Shown: piece by piece, positions 27,016 to 36,480 of the stretch | How the letters are laid out: every line of letters begins with the position of its first letter | Position numbering within the stretch: the stretch's first letter is position 1 | NCBI RefSeq assembly: GCF_002742625.1 | Contig: NZ_PEBF01000001.1 | Coordinates: 3,844,001 to 3,908,000 of the forward strand | DNA: 64,000 nt | Direction of reading: 5' to 3' | From: Caulobacter sp. FWC2 | Lineage (GTDB): Bacteria > Pseudomonadota > Alphaproteobacteria > Caulobacterales > Caulobacteraceae | The notes under the pieces: generated by a model | The model's database searches: none | What the model was told of the DNA's origin: nothing | The model's input: only the letters and a program-made list of their open reading frames with translations | Translations under genes and position numbers: made by a program

Positions 27016-29064
27016 ATGTTCAGAACCGCTCTCGCCGCCTGCGTGGCGCTTTTGACGAGCCTGACGACGCCGGCCGTCGCGGCGGACAAGCCGGACCTGG
27101 CGATCTACGGCGCACTGCCAAAGATCGAAGAAGTGGTCATCTCGCCCGACGGCTCGAAGCTGGCGGTGGTCACCACCGATGGTGAGCAACGCTACCTGAC
27201 GGTGCGCAAGACCGAGGGCGGCGGCATCGCCGGCGTCGCCCTGAAGGCCACTAAGCTGCGCAGCGTCATGTGGGCGGGTGAAGAACACGTCGTGCTGGTC
27301 GTCTCGCAGGCTTCGCAAGGCATGACGCTGGTGGGCCCGCCCCGCGAATATTTCATGGCCAGCGACTTCAACATCACCACCAACATACTCCGGCCGCTGC
27401 TGGATGGCGCAAAGAAGACCAGCAGCAAGATCGGGGTGGAGGAGACCTTCAACATCATCGTCGGCCCGCCTCAGGTCCGCATGGTCAAGGGCGATCCGGT
27501 GGTGTTCCTGGAGGGCGTTCGGTACCTGCGCGGCACGGCCGCCGACACGCTGTACGCCACGAACCTGCGGACCGGTACGTTACGCCTTGCCGAGAACACG
27601 CCGCGCTACGGCACCAACGGCTGGCTGGTCGACATAGACGGGAAGCCGATCGCGCAGACCACCTATGACACCAAGAGCGGTCGGGGAACCTTGCTGGTCA
27701 AGGCCGGCGCCAACTGGAAGAAGGTGGATGAAGCCGACTCGCCGACCGGCGCCTATGGCATTTCCGGTCTGGGCCGTGACGGCAAGTCGGTGCTGGTCTG
27801 GCGGCGCGCCGACGACGACGTCCTGCGCGAATACACCCGGAACGGCGGCCGCGAGGCCCTGCCGGACGATCTCGCGTTCGACGGCCTGATCCACGATCCG
27901 TACAGCGCCCGCCTGCTCGGCGGCTACACCCTGGACGGCGACGAACTGCGCTATACCTTCTTCAATCCGGCCGTGCAGAGCGCCTGGTACGCCGCCATCA
28001 AGCCGTTCAGGGATGCGCGCGTCAGCCTCAAGTCCTGGTCCAGGGACTGGAGCCGCGTGATCGTGCAGGTGGATGCGCCCACCGAAGGCCCGGCCTACTA
28101 CCTGATCGACCTCAAGACCGGAAAAGGCTGGTTCCAGAGCCGCGTCTACGAGAGCGTCAAGCCCGAGGCGATCTCGCCGGTGCGCCCGATCAAGTACAAG
28201 GCCGCCGACGGCCTGGAGATCAGCGGCTACCTGACCCTGCCGCGCGAGCGTCAGCCCACGAACCTGCCCCTCATCGTCCTGGCGCACGGTGGCCCTGAAG
28301 GGCGCGACGCCCCAGGCTTCGATTGGTGGAGCCAGGCCCTGGCCTCGCGCGGCTACGCCGTACTGCAGGCCAACTTCCGGGGCTCGGCGGGCTTTGGGAA
28401 GGACTTCGTGAAGGCCGGCTATGGCGAGTGGGGCAAGAAGATGCAGACCGACCTGTCGGACGGCGTCCGCGATCTGGCCCGCCAAGGCGTCATCGATCCC
28501 AAGCGCGTCTGCATCATGGGCGCCAGCTACGGCGGCTACGCGGCCTTGGCCGGCGCGACCCTGGACAAGGGCGTCTATCGCTGCGCCGTCTCCGTCGACG
28601 GCCCGTCCGACCTCAACCTGGTTCGCCAGGAGGTCGTCTCGCCCAAGGAGGTCTGCATGTCGACCATAGGGGAGACTCCCTGTCCCAAGTCGGGCGCCGG
28701 CCCCGTCAATCCGGGCCGGATGCTGTCGGCAAACCTCGAGGACCATGGCGCCCGGTCCTCGACCTCGCCCCGCTACTGGCTGCGCTTCATGGGCGCGGAC
28801 AAGAAAGCCGACCTGGACGCCCTCTCGCCGGTCAAACTGGCGAATCGCGTCGATGTCCCGGTCCTGCTGATCCACGGGACCGACGACACCATCGTGCCCT
28901 TCGCGCAGAGCCAGATCATGGCCGACGCGCTGAAGAAGGCTGGCAAGCCCGTCAGCTTGGTCGCGCTGAAAGGCGAGGACCACTGGTTCTCCCGCGGCGA
29001 GTCGCGCGTGAAGATGCTGACCGAAGCCGTCGCTTTCGTCGAAAAGAACAACCCGCCCGACTGA
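27016..29064 (+). CDS. S9 family exported serine peptidase, paralogue 3 (divergent, with insertions)
   Basis: A 682-residue paralogue starting at ATG 27016 (GGGGAAG upstream) with signal peptide MFRTALAACVALLTSLTTPA. Same fold and triad (GASYGGYAAL, IHGTDDTIV, GEDHWFSR) but with insertions. One in the propeller (DGAKKTSSKIGVEETF) and one just after the nucleophile strand (residues about 548-573, with VCMSTIGETPCPKSGAG) contain residues absent from paralogues 1 and 2, including two Cys that could form a disulfide near the active site. It is more diverged than the first two. The open frame upstream of 27016 runs through the promoter and is rejected. Confidence 0.9.
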   Translation: MFRTALAACVALLTSLTTPAVAADKPDLAIYGALPKIEEVVISPDGSKLAVVTTDGEQRYLTVRKTEGGGIAGVALKATKLRSVMWAGEEHVVLVVSQASQGMTLVGPPREYFMASDFNITTNILRPLLDGAKKTSSKIGVEETFNIIVGPPQVRMVKGDPVVFLEGVRYLRGTAADTLYATNLRTGTLRLAENTPRYGTNGWLVDIDGKPIAQTTYDTKSGRGTLLVKAGANWKKVDEADSPTGAYGISGLGRDGKSVLVWRRADDDVLREYTRNGGREALPDDLAFDGLIHDPYSARLLGGYTLDGDELRYTFFNPAVQSAWYAAIKPFRDARVSLKSWSRDWSRVIVQVDAPTEGPAYYLIDLKTGKGWFQSRVYESVKPEAISPVRPIKYKAADGLEISGYLTLPRERQPTNLPLIVLAHGGPEGRDAPGFDWWSQALASRGYAVLQANFRGSAGFGKDFVKAGYGEWGKKMQTDLSDGVRDLARQGVIDPKRVCIMGASYGGYAALAGATLDKGVYRCAVSVDGPSDLNLVRQEVVSPKEVCMSTIGETPCPKSGAGPVNPGRMLSANLEDHGARSSTSPRYWLRFMGADKKADLDALSPVKLANRVDVPVLLIHGTDDTIVPFAQSQIMADALKKAGKPVSLVALKGEDHWFSRGESRVKMLTEAVAFVEKNNPPD

Positions 29065-29120
29065 GTTCGTCGATTGGCTGATCGCCAAGGCCGGGGTTCG
29101 GGCGTAAACCGCGCGTCCTG

Positions 29121-30314
29121 ATGTCCGAACCCGCCAACAGTCCCCGCGCCCTGGCCGTCCTGCTCCTGGTTGTCTTCATCAACCTGGTGGGCTTCGGCGT
29201 GGTCATTCCGCTGCTGCCCTTCTACGCCAAGGCCATGCATGCCGCCCCGTGGCAGGTGACGACCATGTTCGCCGCCTACAGCCTGGGCCAGTTCTTCGGC
29301 GAGCCGTTCTGGGGACGACTGTCCGACCGGATCGGCCGGCGGCCGGTGCTGATCGTCACCATCATCGCCAACGCCATCGCCTACCTGGCCCTGGCCTTCG
29401 CGCCGAACATCTGGATCGCCATGGCCATCCGCTTGGTCGGCGGCTTCGGCAGCGGCAACATCTCGACGATCCAGGGCTACATGGCCGACGTCACCCCGCC
29501 CGAGAAGCGGGCAGGCCGCATGGGCCTGCTGGGTTCGGCGTTCGGAGCTGGCTTCGTGATCGGCCCGTCGCTGGGCGGCCTCCTGGCCCGTCCCAGCGCC
29601 GGCCAGCTGGGCTTCCAGATCCCGTTGTTCGTGGCCGCCGGCATGGCCGCGCTGGCGGCGGTCGGCGTCCTGCTGTTCGTGGCCGAGAGCCGCGCGCCCT
29701 CCGCTCCCGGCGTCAAGCAGCCCGGCCGCCGCGAGGCGCTCAGCGCGGCCTCGGCCCACCCGATCCTGTCGCGCGTGCTGCTGGTCACCCTGGTCTCGAC
29801 CGGGGCCTTCGCGGGCATGGAATCGATCTTCGGCCTTTGGGCCAACGCCCGCTTCGACTGGGGTCCGCGCGAGGTCGGCCTGTGCTTCGCCGTCATCGGC
29901 GTTATCGCCTCGCTGGGCCAGGGCCTGCTGACCGGACGCCTCGCCCGCCGCTTTGGCGAAGGCCGCGTGCTGACCACGGGCCTGGCCATCATCTGCGTCA
30001 GCCTGTTCGTCTCGCCGTTCGTGACCCATCCCGGCCTGGCCATCGTCGCCGTGGGCAGCACCGCCTTTGGCCAGTCGCTGGTCTTCCCGTGCGTGGCGGC
30101 CCTGATCTCGCGCGCCAGCCCGCCAGACCGCCAGGGCCAGATGCTGGGCCTGAACATGGCCGCCGGCTCCCTGGCCCGCATCGGCGGTCCGCTGCTGGCC
30201 GGTCCGCTGTTTGGAATCGCCATCGGCGGCCCCTACTGGTTCGGCGCGGCCCTGATGATCCCGGCCATCTTCTTCGCCGTGACCATCGTTCACCGGACGA
30301 AAACGCCGGCCTAA
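29121..30314 (+). CDS. MFS transporter (TetA/DHA1-type drug efflux-like)
   Basis: A 397-residue, 12-span transporter. The first helix, LLLVVFINLVGFGVVIPLLP, matches the drug:H+ antiporter-1/Tet branch. The loop 2-3 motif GRLSDRIGRRPVL (motif A) and GSAFGAGFVIGPSLGGLLA (motif C) are clear, supporting an export role. The substrate is unknown. It is not linked to a regulator. The start is ATG 29121, 56 bases after paralogue 3; whether it shares that transcript is open because no terminator is visible between them. Confidence 0.87.
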   Translation: MSEPANSPRALAVLLLVVFINLVGFGVVIPLLPFYAKAMHAAPWQVTTMFAAYSLGQFFGEPFWGRLSDRIGRRPVLIVTIIANAIAYLALAFAPNIWIAMAIRLVGGFGSGNISTIQGYMADVTPPEKRAGRMGLLGSAFGAGFVIGPSLGGLLARPSAGQLGFQIPLFVAAGMAALAAVGVLLFVAESRAPSAPGVKQPGRREALSAASAHPILSRVLLVTLVSTGAFAGMESIFGLWANARFDWGPREVGLCFAVIGVIASLGQGLLTGRLARRFGEGRVLTTGLAIICVSLFVSPFVTHPGLAIVAVGSTAFGQSLVFPCVAALISRASPPDRQGQMLGLNMAAGSLARIGGPLLAGPLFGIAIGGPYWFGAALMIPAIFFAVTIVHRTKTPA

Positions 30315-30444
30315 GGCCTAAGCGCTTGCCTTGAGCGACTCTTTCACCTAGTAACGCCCCCTTTCCGGAACCGCCTGGCCAATTGGCATGCCATGGCGGT
30401 TCGTCTTGCTATCCCAGAGGACGGGGCGAAAGCTCCGACGCGAA

Positions 30445-30645
30445 ATGCCTAAGTTGAAGACCAAGTCGGGCGCTAAGAAGCGCTTCAAGATCACGGCCAC
30501 GGGTAAGCTGAAAGCCGGCGTCGCCGGCAAGCGCCACCGTCTGATCGGCCACAACGGCAAGTACATCCGCCAAAACCGCGGAACGAAGGTGATGAGCGAG
30601 GCTGACGCCAAGACCATCCGTTCGTACCTGCCCTACGGCCTTTAA
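30445..30645 (+). CDS. rpmI: Large ribosomal subunit protein bL35
   Basis: A 66-residue basic protein, [20 protein letters not shown] to [10 protein letters not shown], standard length and sequence for L35. ATG 30445 is chosen; upstream in-frame codons have no L35 character. It forms an operon with rplT (15-base gap) ended by the terminator at 31056. The roughly 130-base leader after the MFS gene probably holds the promoter. In many bacteria L20 represses this leader, but I could not identify an L20 site. Confidence 0.96.
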   Translation: MPKLKTKSGAKKRFKITATGKLKAGVAGKRHRLIGHNGKYIRQNRGTKVMSEADAKTIRSYLPYGL

Positions 30646-30660
30646 GAGGAGCGCTGACAC

Positions 30661-31020
30661 ATGGCTCGCGTCAAACGTGGCGTTACCGCCCACGCCAAGC
30701 ACAAGAAGGTTCTTGAACAGGCGAAAGGCTTCTACGGCCGCCGCAAGAACACCATCCGCACCGCCAAGGCCGCCGTCGATAAGGCCGGTCAATACGCGTA
30801 CCGTGACCGCAAGGTGCGCAAGCGCGCCTTCCGCTCGCTGTGGATCCAACGCATCAACGCCGGCGCTCGCATCGAGGGCTTCACCTACTCGCAATTTATC
30901 CACGGCCTGGACGTGGCGGGTGTGGTGATCGACCGTAAGGTCCTCGCCGACATCGCGGGTAACGACCCGGCTGCGTTCAAGGCTATTGCTGACAAGGTCC
31001 GCACCGCCCTGGCCGCCTAA
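30661..31020 (+). CDS. rplT: Large ribosomal subunit protein bL20
   Basis: A 119-residue basic protein, [20 protein letters not shown] with [13 protein letters not shown] and [20 protein letters not shown], typical of L20. Early assembly protein of the 50S subunit and, in other bacteria, autoregulator of its operon. GAGGAG lies nine bases before the ATG. Confidence 0.97.
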   Translation: MARVKRGVTAHAKHKKVLEQAKGFYGRRKNTIRTAKAAVDKAGQYAYRDRKVRKRAFRSLWIQRINAGARIEGFTYSQFIHGLDVAGVVIDRKVLADIAGNDPAAFKAIADKVRTALAA

Positions 31021-31055
31021 GGTCTTTCTCGGGTCCGTCCCGATTGCGATCTAGA

Positions 31056-31087
31056 AAAGCCCTCCGGTGCGAACCGGAGGGCTTTTT
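31056..31087 (+). terminator. Intrinsic terminator after rpmI-rplT
   Basis: A 13-bp perfect stem (31056-31068 with 31073-31085), GCGA tetraloop of the stable GNRA type, followed by a T run. Confidence 0.92.
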
Positions 31088-31140
31088 GCTGCGCGCTCCC
31101 CTACTCCGCCCCGCCCGAATGCTCTAGACGGATGCCCGTC

Positions 31141-32214
31141 ATGACCGATCTCAACACCCTCGAATCCGACGTCCTGGCCCAGGTGGCCGGCGCGACGGAC
31201 CTCGCCGCCCTCGATGCGGTGCGCGTCGCCGCCCTCGGCAAGACCGGCTCGATCTCCGGCCTGCTGAAAACCCTGGGGGCGATGAGCCCCGAGGAGCGCA
31301 AGACGCAAGGCGCCGCGATCAACGCCCTGCGCGACGGCGCCTCAACCGCCATCGCCGAGAAGAAGGCCGCCCTTGAGGCCGCCGAACTCGACGCGCGCCT
31401 GGCCAGCGAGACGCTGGACCTGACCCTGCCTGCGCCCTACCGCCGCAAGGGCAGCGTCCACCCGACCATGCAGACCATGGACGAGATGATCTCGATCTTC
31501 GCCGAGATGGGCTTCGCGGTCGCCGAAGGTCCGGACATCGAGGACGACTTCCACAACTTCACGGCCCTGAACTTCCCGCCGAAGCACCCGGCCCGCGAAA
31601 TGCACGACACCTTCTTCTTCAATACGAAAGAAGACGGCGAACGCATGCTGCTGCGCACGCATACAAGCCCGGTCCAAGTCCGGACCATGGTCAGCCAGAA
31701 GCCGCCGATCCGCATCATCGCGCCGGGCCGCACCTATCGCGTGGACAACGACGCCACCCACACGCCGGTGTTCCACCAGGTCGAGGGCCTGGTGATCGAC
31801 AAGGGCATCCACATGGGCCACCTGAAGTGGACCCTGGAGACCTTCCTGGCGCGGTTCTTCGAGACCGACGCGGTGACCACCCAGTTCCGTCCGCACCACT
31901 TCCCGTTCACCGAGCCGTCGGCCGAGATGGACGTGCAGTGCGACCGCTCGGGCGGCGAGATCAAGATCGGCCAAGGCACGTCGTGGCTGGAAATCCTGGG
32001 CTGCGGCATGGTTCACCCGAACGTGCTGCGCGCCTGCGGCATCGATCCCGACGAGTACCAGGGCTTCGCCTTCGGCATGGGCGTCGATCGCCTGGGCATG
32101 CTGAAATATGGCATGCCGGACCTGCGCGACATGTGGTCGTCGGACGTCCGCTGGCTGTCGCACTACGGCTTCAGCGCCTTCGCCGCGCCGAACGCCGCCT
32201 CGGGCCTGAGCTGA
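31141..32214 (+). CDS. pheS: Phenylalanyl-tRNA synthetase alpha subunit
   Basis: Catalytic subunit of the (alpha-beta)2 PheRS. The N-terminal coiled coil opens [20 protein letters not shown]. Class II motifs follow: [19 protein letters not shown], motif 2 in [12 protein letters not shown] and [20 protein letters not shown], and motif 3 in [17 protein letters not shown]. An ATG three codons upstream (31132) is an alternative; 31141 gives 357 residues. It is followed ten bases later by pheT. Confidence 0.96.
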   Translation: MTDLNTLESDVLAQVAGATDLAALDAVRVAALGKTGSISGLLKTLGAMSPEERKTQGAAINALRDGASTAIAEKKAALEAAELDARLASETLDLTLPAPYRRKGSVHPTMQTMDEMISIFAEMGFAVAEGPDIEDDFHNFTALNFPPKHPAREMHDTFFFNTKEDGERMLLRTHTSPVQVRTMVSQKPPIRIIAPGRTYRVDNDATHTPVFHQVEGLVIDKGIHMGHLKWTLETFLARFFETDAVTTQFRPHHFPFTEPSAEMDVQCDRSGGEIKIGQGTSWLEILGCGMVHPNVLRACGIDPDEYQGFAFGMGVDRLGMLKYGMPDLRDMWSSDVRWLSHYGFSAFAAPNAASGLS

Positions 32215-32224
32215 GACAAGAACA

Positions 32225-34663
32225 ATGAAATTCACCCTCTCCTGGCTCAAGGATCACCTTGAGACCACCGCCACCGTCCCCGAGATCGTCGCGGCCATGA
32301 CCATGGCAGGGCTCGAGGTCGAGCACGTCATTGATCCGGCGACCAAGCTGGCCCCCTTCACGGTCTGCAAGATCGTCGAGGCCGCGCGTCACCCCAACGC
32401 TGACCGCCTGCAGGTCTGTCAGGTCGACACCGTCGACGGCCGCAAGGAGATCGTCTGCGGCGCGCCGAACGCTCGCGCGGGCCTGACCACTATCTACGCC
32501 CCGATCGGCGCCTATGTGCCGGGCCTCGACGTGACCCTGGTCGAGAAGCCGGTGCGCGGCGTCGTCTCGAACGGCATGCTCTGCTCGGCCGCCGAGCTGG
32601 AATACGCCGTCGAGAGCGACGGCATCATGGAACTGCCCGACGCCCTGCCGGTCGGGACCTCGGCCGTCGACGCCCTGGGCCTGGAAGCCGTCATCGACTT
32701 CGAAGTCACCCCCAACCGCCCCGACTGGCTGGGCGTCGTCGGCATCGCCCGCGACCTGGCCGCCGCCGGCGTGGGCAAGCTGAAGGACGTGTCGATCGCC
32801 GCGATCCCGGGCGCGTTCCCAAGCCCGATCAGCGTCAAGGTCGATGGCGAGGCCTGCCCGGCCTTCGCCGGCCGCTACATCCGCGGCGTCAAGAACGGCC
32901 CCTCGCCCAAGTGGCTGCAGGATCGCCTGACCGCCATCGGTCTGCGTCCGATCAACGCGCTCGTGGACGTCACCAACCTGATCTCCTACGACCGCGCCCG
33001 CCCGCTACACGTCTATGACGCGGCCAAGCTGTCGGGGACCGAGATCTCGACGCGCCTGGGCCGCCATGGCGTCCACGGCGACGAGCACCTGATCGCCCTG
33101 GACGGCAAGACCTACGAGCTGACGCCCGAGATGTGCGTGATCGCCGATGCGCATGGCGACAGGCCGATCGGCCTGGGCGGCGTGATGGGCGGCGAAAGCA
33201 CCGGCTGCTCGGACGAGACCACGGACGTCTTCGTCGAGAGCGCCTGGTTCGAGCCGATCCGCATCGCCCAGACAGGCCGCGCCACCGGCATCGCCAGCGA
33301 CGCCCAGTACCGCTTCGCCCGCACGGTCGACACCAGCTCGCTGGTCCCCGGCGTCGAGCTGGCCACCAAGCTGATCCTGGAGCTGTGCGGCGGCGAGCCG
33401 TCGGACGTCCTGATGGTCGGCGAGCCTCCCGAGGCCCCCAAGCCCGTGCTGTTTGACCCGGCCTATGTCGGCCAGCTGTCGGGCCTGGAGATCGCGTCCG
33501 AGCGGTCCTTGCAGATCCTGCGCGACCTCGGGTTCACGGTCGAGCCGCCCAATGATGTCTCGGCCGCGGACTTCGTCACCCATGCCGAGAGCGTGGTCTG
33601 CGTGACCCCGCCGACCTTCCGCCGCGACGTGGAAGGCAAGGCCGACCTAGTGGAAGAAGTCGCCCGCATCGCCGGCTATGGCGCCCTGCCCTCGACGCCG
33701 CTGCCGGACGTTCCGCGCGCCGTCGGCGGCATCCTGACCGCCAAGCAGGCCCGCGCCCGCACCGCCCGTCGCGCCCTCGCGGCGGCCGGCTATGCCGAAG
33801 CCGTGACGTTCAGCTTCACCAGCCACAAGACGGCGCAGCTGTTCGGCGGCGGCCAGCCGGAAATGCTGCTGGCCAATCCGATCGCCTCGGAACTGGACTG
33901 CATGCGCCCGTCGCTGCTGCCCAACCTGATCGACGCGGCCGGCCGCAACGCGCGCCGGGGCTTCCCCGACGCGGCCCTGTTCGAGATCGGCCCGACCTTC
34001 CACGGCGAGCGCCCCAACGACCAGCGCACCGTGGTCTCGGCCATCCTGGCTCCGAAGGCGCCGCGCGGCTGGGGCAAGGCCGCGCAAGAAGACGTCTTCA
34101 CCGTCAAGGCCGATCTGCTGGCCCTGCTGGAAGAGCTGGGCGCGCCGGTGGCGTCGCTGCAAACCGCGCAGGGCTCGGCCTCGTCCTGGTGGCACCCGGG
34201 CCGTTCGGCGCGACTGCAGCTGGGCCCCAAGGCGGTGATGGCCGAGTTCGGCGAGATCCACCCGGCGGTGCTGAAAGCCCTGGACGTGGCCGGCCCGGTC
34301 TACGGCTTCGAGATCACCCTGGAGGCGATCCCCGAGCCGAAGAAGAAGGCGATCAAGAGCCGCCCGGCCTTCTTGCCCTCGGCCCTGATGCCGCTGACCC
34401 GCGACTTCGCGTTTGTCGTCGAGAAGGCCAAGGCCGCGGGCGACCTGGTCAAGGCCGCGCTCGGCGCCGACAAGGCGCTGATCACCGCCGCGCGCGTGTT
34501 CGACGTCTATGAAGGCCCCGGCGTGCCGGAGGGCTTCAAGTCGATCGCGATCGAGGTCGTGGTGCAGCCGCGCGACGCCACCCTGACCGACGCCGAGATC
34601 GAGGCCCTGTCGGCCAAGGTCGTGGCGGCGGCCGAGAAGGCCGGCGGTAAGCTGCGGTCGTAA
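32225..34663 (+). CDS. pheT: Phenylalanyl-tRNA synthetase beta subunit
   Basis: An 812-residue beta subunit with all domains in order. It starts [20 protein letters not shown], then an EMAP-like tRNA-binding domain (residues about 40-150), the B3/B4 editing domain, B5 ([19 protein letters not shown]) and the catalytic-like core with [20 protein letters not shown]. The C-terminal anticodon-binding FDX domain runs from [20 protein letters not shown] to the end. Together with PheS it charges tRNA-Phe. It has no terminator immediately after; a dispersed repeat follows. Confidence 0.96.
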   Translation: MKFTLSWLKDHLETTATVPEIVAAMTMAGLEVEHVIDPATKLAPFTVCKIVEAARHPNADRLQVCQVDTVDGRKEIVCGAPNARAGLTTIYAPIGAYVPGLDVTLVEKPVRGVVSNGMLCSAAELEYAVESDGIMELPDALPVGTSAVDALGLEAVIDFEVTPNRPDWLGVVGIARDLAAAGVGKLKDVSIAAIPGAFPSPISVKVDGEACPAFAGRYIRGVKNGPSPKWLQDRLTAIGLRPINALVDVTNLISYDRARPLHVYDAAKLSGTEISTRLGRHGVHGDEHLIALDGKTYELTPEMCVIADAHGDRPIGLGGVMGGESTGCSDETTDVFVESAWFEPIRIAQTGRATGIASDAQYRFARTVDTSSLVPGVELATKLILELCGGEPSDVLMVGEPPEAPKPVLFDPAYVGQLSGLEIASERSLQILRDLGFTVEPPNDVSAADFVTHAESVVCVTPPTFRRDVEGKADLVEEVARIAGYGALPSTPLPDVPRAVGGILTAKQARARTARRALAAAGYAEAVTFSFTSHKTAQLFGGGQPEMLLANPIASELDCMRPSLLPNLIDAAGRNARRGFPDAALFEIGPTFHGERPNDQRTVVSAILAPKAPRGWGKAAQEDVFTVKADLLALLEELGAPVASLQTAQGSASSWWHPGRSARLQLGPKAVMAEFGEIHPAVLKALDVAGPVYGFEITLEAIPEPKKKAIKSRPAFLPSALMPLTRDFAFVVEKAKAAGDLVKAALGADKALITAARVFDVYEGPGVPEGFKSIAIEVVVQPRDATLTDAEIEALSAKVVAAAEKAGGKLRS

Positions 34664-34675
34664 GCTGTCTGGGGG

Positions 34676-34805
34676 CCGGCTCGGCGCTGGCCCCCTCCAC
34701 CGCCGTTCGGCGGTCCCCCTCCCCCAATGGGGGAGGAGAGGCGCTCTGCCCTTCTCCGTTCCGCTTGGGGGCGGACAGACCTGCGCAGCAGGTCAGGTGG
34801 GAGCC
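34676..34805. repeat. Dispersed intergenic palindromic repeat
   Basis: GC-rich block with two hairpins: ACCGCCG/CGGCGGT (34699-34714) and CCTCCCCC/GGGGGAGG (34718-34736), then CCGTTCCGCTTGGGGGCGGA. Its non-coding character and hairpins fit the palindromic elements found between genes in Caulobacter chromosomes. The second hairpin may also terminate pheST. Confidence 0.5.
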
Positions 34806-34941
34806 TGTGCTGAGTTTCAAGGCGCCGCGAGCCAATTTTTACCCTAGGCCGCGACCGATCGCCTCTCAAGCAGGCAAGACCTTGCGCACAGCTCAACGTC
34901 ACGCTACCTGTATCAAGCGCTAACTGGATTCATCGCTCCAC

Positions 34942-35088
34942 ATGCAATCGACCTCCGCCTTTGCCGCCTTCGTGACCACCGGCCTCGCCGCCGTGGCTGC
35001 GATGTCGTGCGTGGCGATGTGGAGCATGATTAATAACCAGATTAAAACCGTGCGAATTCGAACGGGGCAAAATCGGCGCAAGCGGTAG
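34942..35088 (+). CDS. Small putative membrane protein (48 aa)
   Basis: A 48-codon frame, starting MQSTSAFAAFVTTGLAAVAA and ending RIRTGQNRRKR. It has one hydrophobic segment (residues about 6-28) followed by a basic tail, the layout of a small single-span inner-membrane protein. There is no strong ribosome site. An intrinsic terminator follows 43 bases after the stop, which supports a real transcript. No family recognised. Confidence 0.4.
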   Translation: MQSTSAFAAFVTTGLAAVAAMSCVAMWSMINNQIKTVRIRTGQNRRKR

Positions 35089-35130
35089 GAAACCCTACCC
35101 ACCACACAGCCGAAGGATCGCAAGATCTCC

Positions 35131-35162
35131 AAAAAGCCCCGCTCCCACGAGCGGGGTTTTTT
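35131..35162 (+). terminator. Intrinsic terminator
   Basis: AAAAGCCCCGCTC (35132-35144) pairs with GAGCGGGGTTTT (from 35149), loop CCAC, with a T run of six. Confidence 0.85.
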
Positions 35163-35211
35163 GTTGCGCGGTTCCTCGGTCTCCAAGCCTCTCATGCAAG
35201 GGACCACTCCA

Positions 35212-35508
35212 ATGAGCTATCTGCCTTCTCCACCTTCTTTCCATAGCGACCTGGACGGGGTCACCGTTCACCAGCTGCTGCTGGCCGCCCAGGACGCGCC
35301 CAGCGCGCTGGAAGCCGTGCGCCAGGGTCTCGCCGACAGCGGCGCCGAACTGTGCGGCCTGACCATGAAGCCGGTCGGCCAGATCGTCGAAGCCTCTCTG
35401 CGCGTCCGTCACCTGGGCGATCAGGCGGCCCGCCTGCTAGCCCGCGACCTTGCCGCATGGCCGGGGGTCAATTCGGCCTCGGTAGAGCATCAATGGTTCC
35501 GACCGTGA
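35212..35508 (+). CDS. Hypothetical protein, possible ACT-like domain (98 aa), first of a pair
   Basis: Starts MSYLPSPPSFHSDLDGVTVH. The segments GVTVHQLLLAAQDAPSALEA, ELCGLTMKPVGQIVEASLRV and LAAWPGVNSASVEHQW suggest a beta-alpha-beta-beta-alpha-beta order as in ACT or ferredoxin-like regulatory domains. The ATG at 35212 is chosen over upstream codons that read through the terminator. It overlaps the next gene, whose product has a similar layout, so the two may form a heterodimer. No family recognised with certainty. Confidence 0.55.
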   Translation: MSYLPSPPSFHSDLDGVTVHQLLLAAQDAPSALEAVRQGLADSGAELCGLTMKPVGQIVEASLRVRHLGDQAARLLARDLAAWPGVNSASVEHQWFRP

Positions 35509-35795
35509 GTTCGCTCGTAGACCCACTCAAACCCGAAGACGACGCTCTCGCCAGTCTTCGGCGCCGTCTCTTCCTCGTAACCATCGACGACACGCCTGAC
35601 GCCCTCATGCGGGTGCTGGGCGTGGCCTCGGTCCAGCAGGCCCGCCTGCGCGCCCTGTCCGCCGCTCCCGAGGGTCAGCACATGGCCATTCGCCTCGAGA
35701 TCGACGACCAGGGCGACGCCCGGGCCGAGGTGCTGGCCTCGCGTCTGGCCGCCTGTCCCAGCGTGCGCGGCGTCGGTTTTGGTTGGCGGGCGTAA
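35493..35795 (+). CDS. Hypothetical protein, possible ACT-like domain (100 aa), second of a pair
   Basis: Starts at ATG 35493 (MVPTVSSLVDPLKPEDDALA) inside the preceding gene; GTG 35505 giving a four-base GTGA overlap is an equally likely start. The core RRRLFLVTIDDTPDALMRVL, HMAIRLEIDDQGDARAEVLA and ACPSVRGVGFGWRA has the alternating strand/helix pattern of an ACT-like fold and resembles its neighbour in layout. Translational coupling suggests a functional pair. Confidence 0.55.
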   Translation: MVPTVSSLVDPLKPEDDALASLRRRLFLVTIDDTPDALMRVLGVASVQQARLRALSAAPEGQHMAIRLEIDDQGDARAEVLASRLAACPSVRGVGFGWRA

Positions 35796-35850
35796 CCTTT
35801 CGGCGTTTCCCTGCGTATCTAAATCCGAGTCCGCTTCTGGAGAGACTTCG

Positions 35851-36441
35851 ATGCGCCGCCTGCTTGCCCTCCTCGCCACCCTCTTCGCCCTCACCGGCGT
35901 CAGCGCGTCCGCCGCAGCGACGCTGAAAACCGAGACCGCCGTCTTCGCCGGCGGCTGCTTCTGGTGCATGGAGCACGACATGCAGGGCGTGCCGGGCGTC
36001 ATCAAGGTCGAGAGCGGCTACACCGGCGGCCATCTGAAGAACCCGACCTATCGCGACGTCACCAGCGAGACCTCGGGCCACTACGAGTCGGTGCGCGTCA
36101 CCTACGATCCCGCCAAGCTGGACTACGGCTTTCTACTCTATCGCTATTGGAAGCTGGTCGACCCGACCGACGATGGCGGCCAGTTCTGCGACCGCGGCCC
36201 GTCCTATCGCCCGGCCGTCTTCGTCACCCCCGCCCAGCGCCCGATCGCCGAGAAGTCCCGCGCCGACGCCGCCAAGCGCCTGAAGAGCGGTACGATGAAG
36301 ACCGAAATCCTGCCGCTGCAGACCTTCTACCCGGCCGAGGAATATCACCGCGACTACGCCAAGCGGAACAAGCTGAACTACTTCGCCTACCGCACCGGCT
36401 GCGGACGCGACGCCCGCCTGAAGCAGGTGTGGGGCGGCTAG
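35851..36441 (+). CDS. msrA: Peptide methionine sulfoxide reductase MsrA, exported
   Basis: Reduces Met-S-sulfoxide in oxidised proteins. The catalytic motif GCFWCMEHD has Cys36 as nucleophile. The family blocks ESGYTGGHLKNPTYRDV and HYESVRVTYDP follow, then the C-terminal TFYPAEEYHRDYAKRN. A signal peptide (MRRLLALLATLFALTGVSAS) places it in the periplasm. ATG 35851 has GGAGAG six bases upstream; the longer frame to 35779 is rejected. An extra Cys near the C-terminus (TGCGRD) may resolve the sulfenic acid. It converges on the DUF1134 gene. Confidence 0.93.
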   Translation: MRRLLALLATLFALTGVSASAAATLKTETAVFAGGCFWCMEHDMQGVPGVIKVESGYTGGHLKNPTYRDVTSETSGHYESVRVTYDPAKLDYGFLLYRYWKLVDPTDDGGQFCDRGPSYRPAVFVTPAQRPIAEKSRADAAKRLKSGTMKTEILPLQTFYPAEEYHRDYAKRNKLNYFAYRTGCGRDARLKQVWGG

Positions 36442-36452
36442 TCTGAGACAGG

Positions 36453-36474
36453 GAGGGGGCTCAAAGGCCCCCTC
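36453..36474. terminator. Hairpin between convergent msrA and DUF1134 genes
   Basis: GAGGGGGC (36453-36460) pairs with GCCCCCTC (36467-36474), loop TCAAAG. There is no strong T run on either strand, so the terminator assignment is tentative. Confidence 0.5.
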
Positions 36475-36480
36475 TAATCG

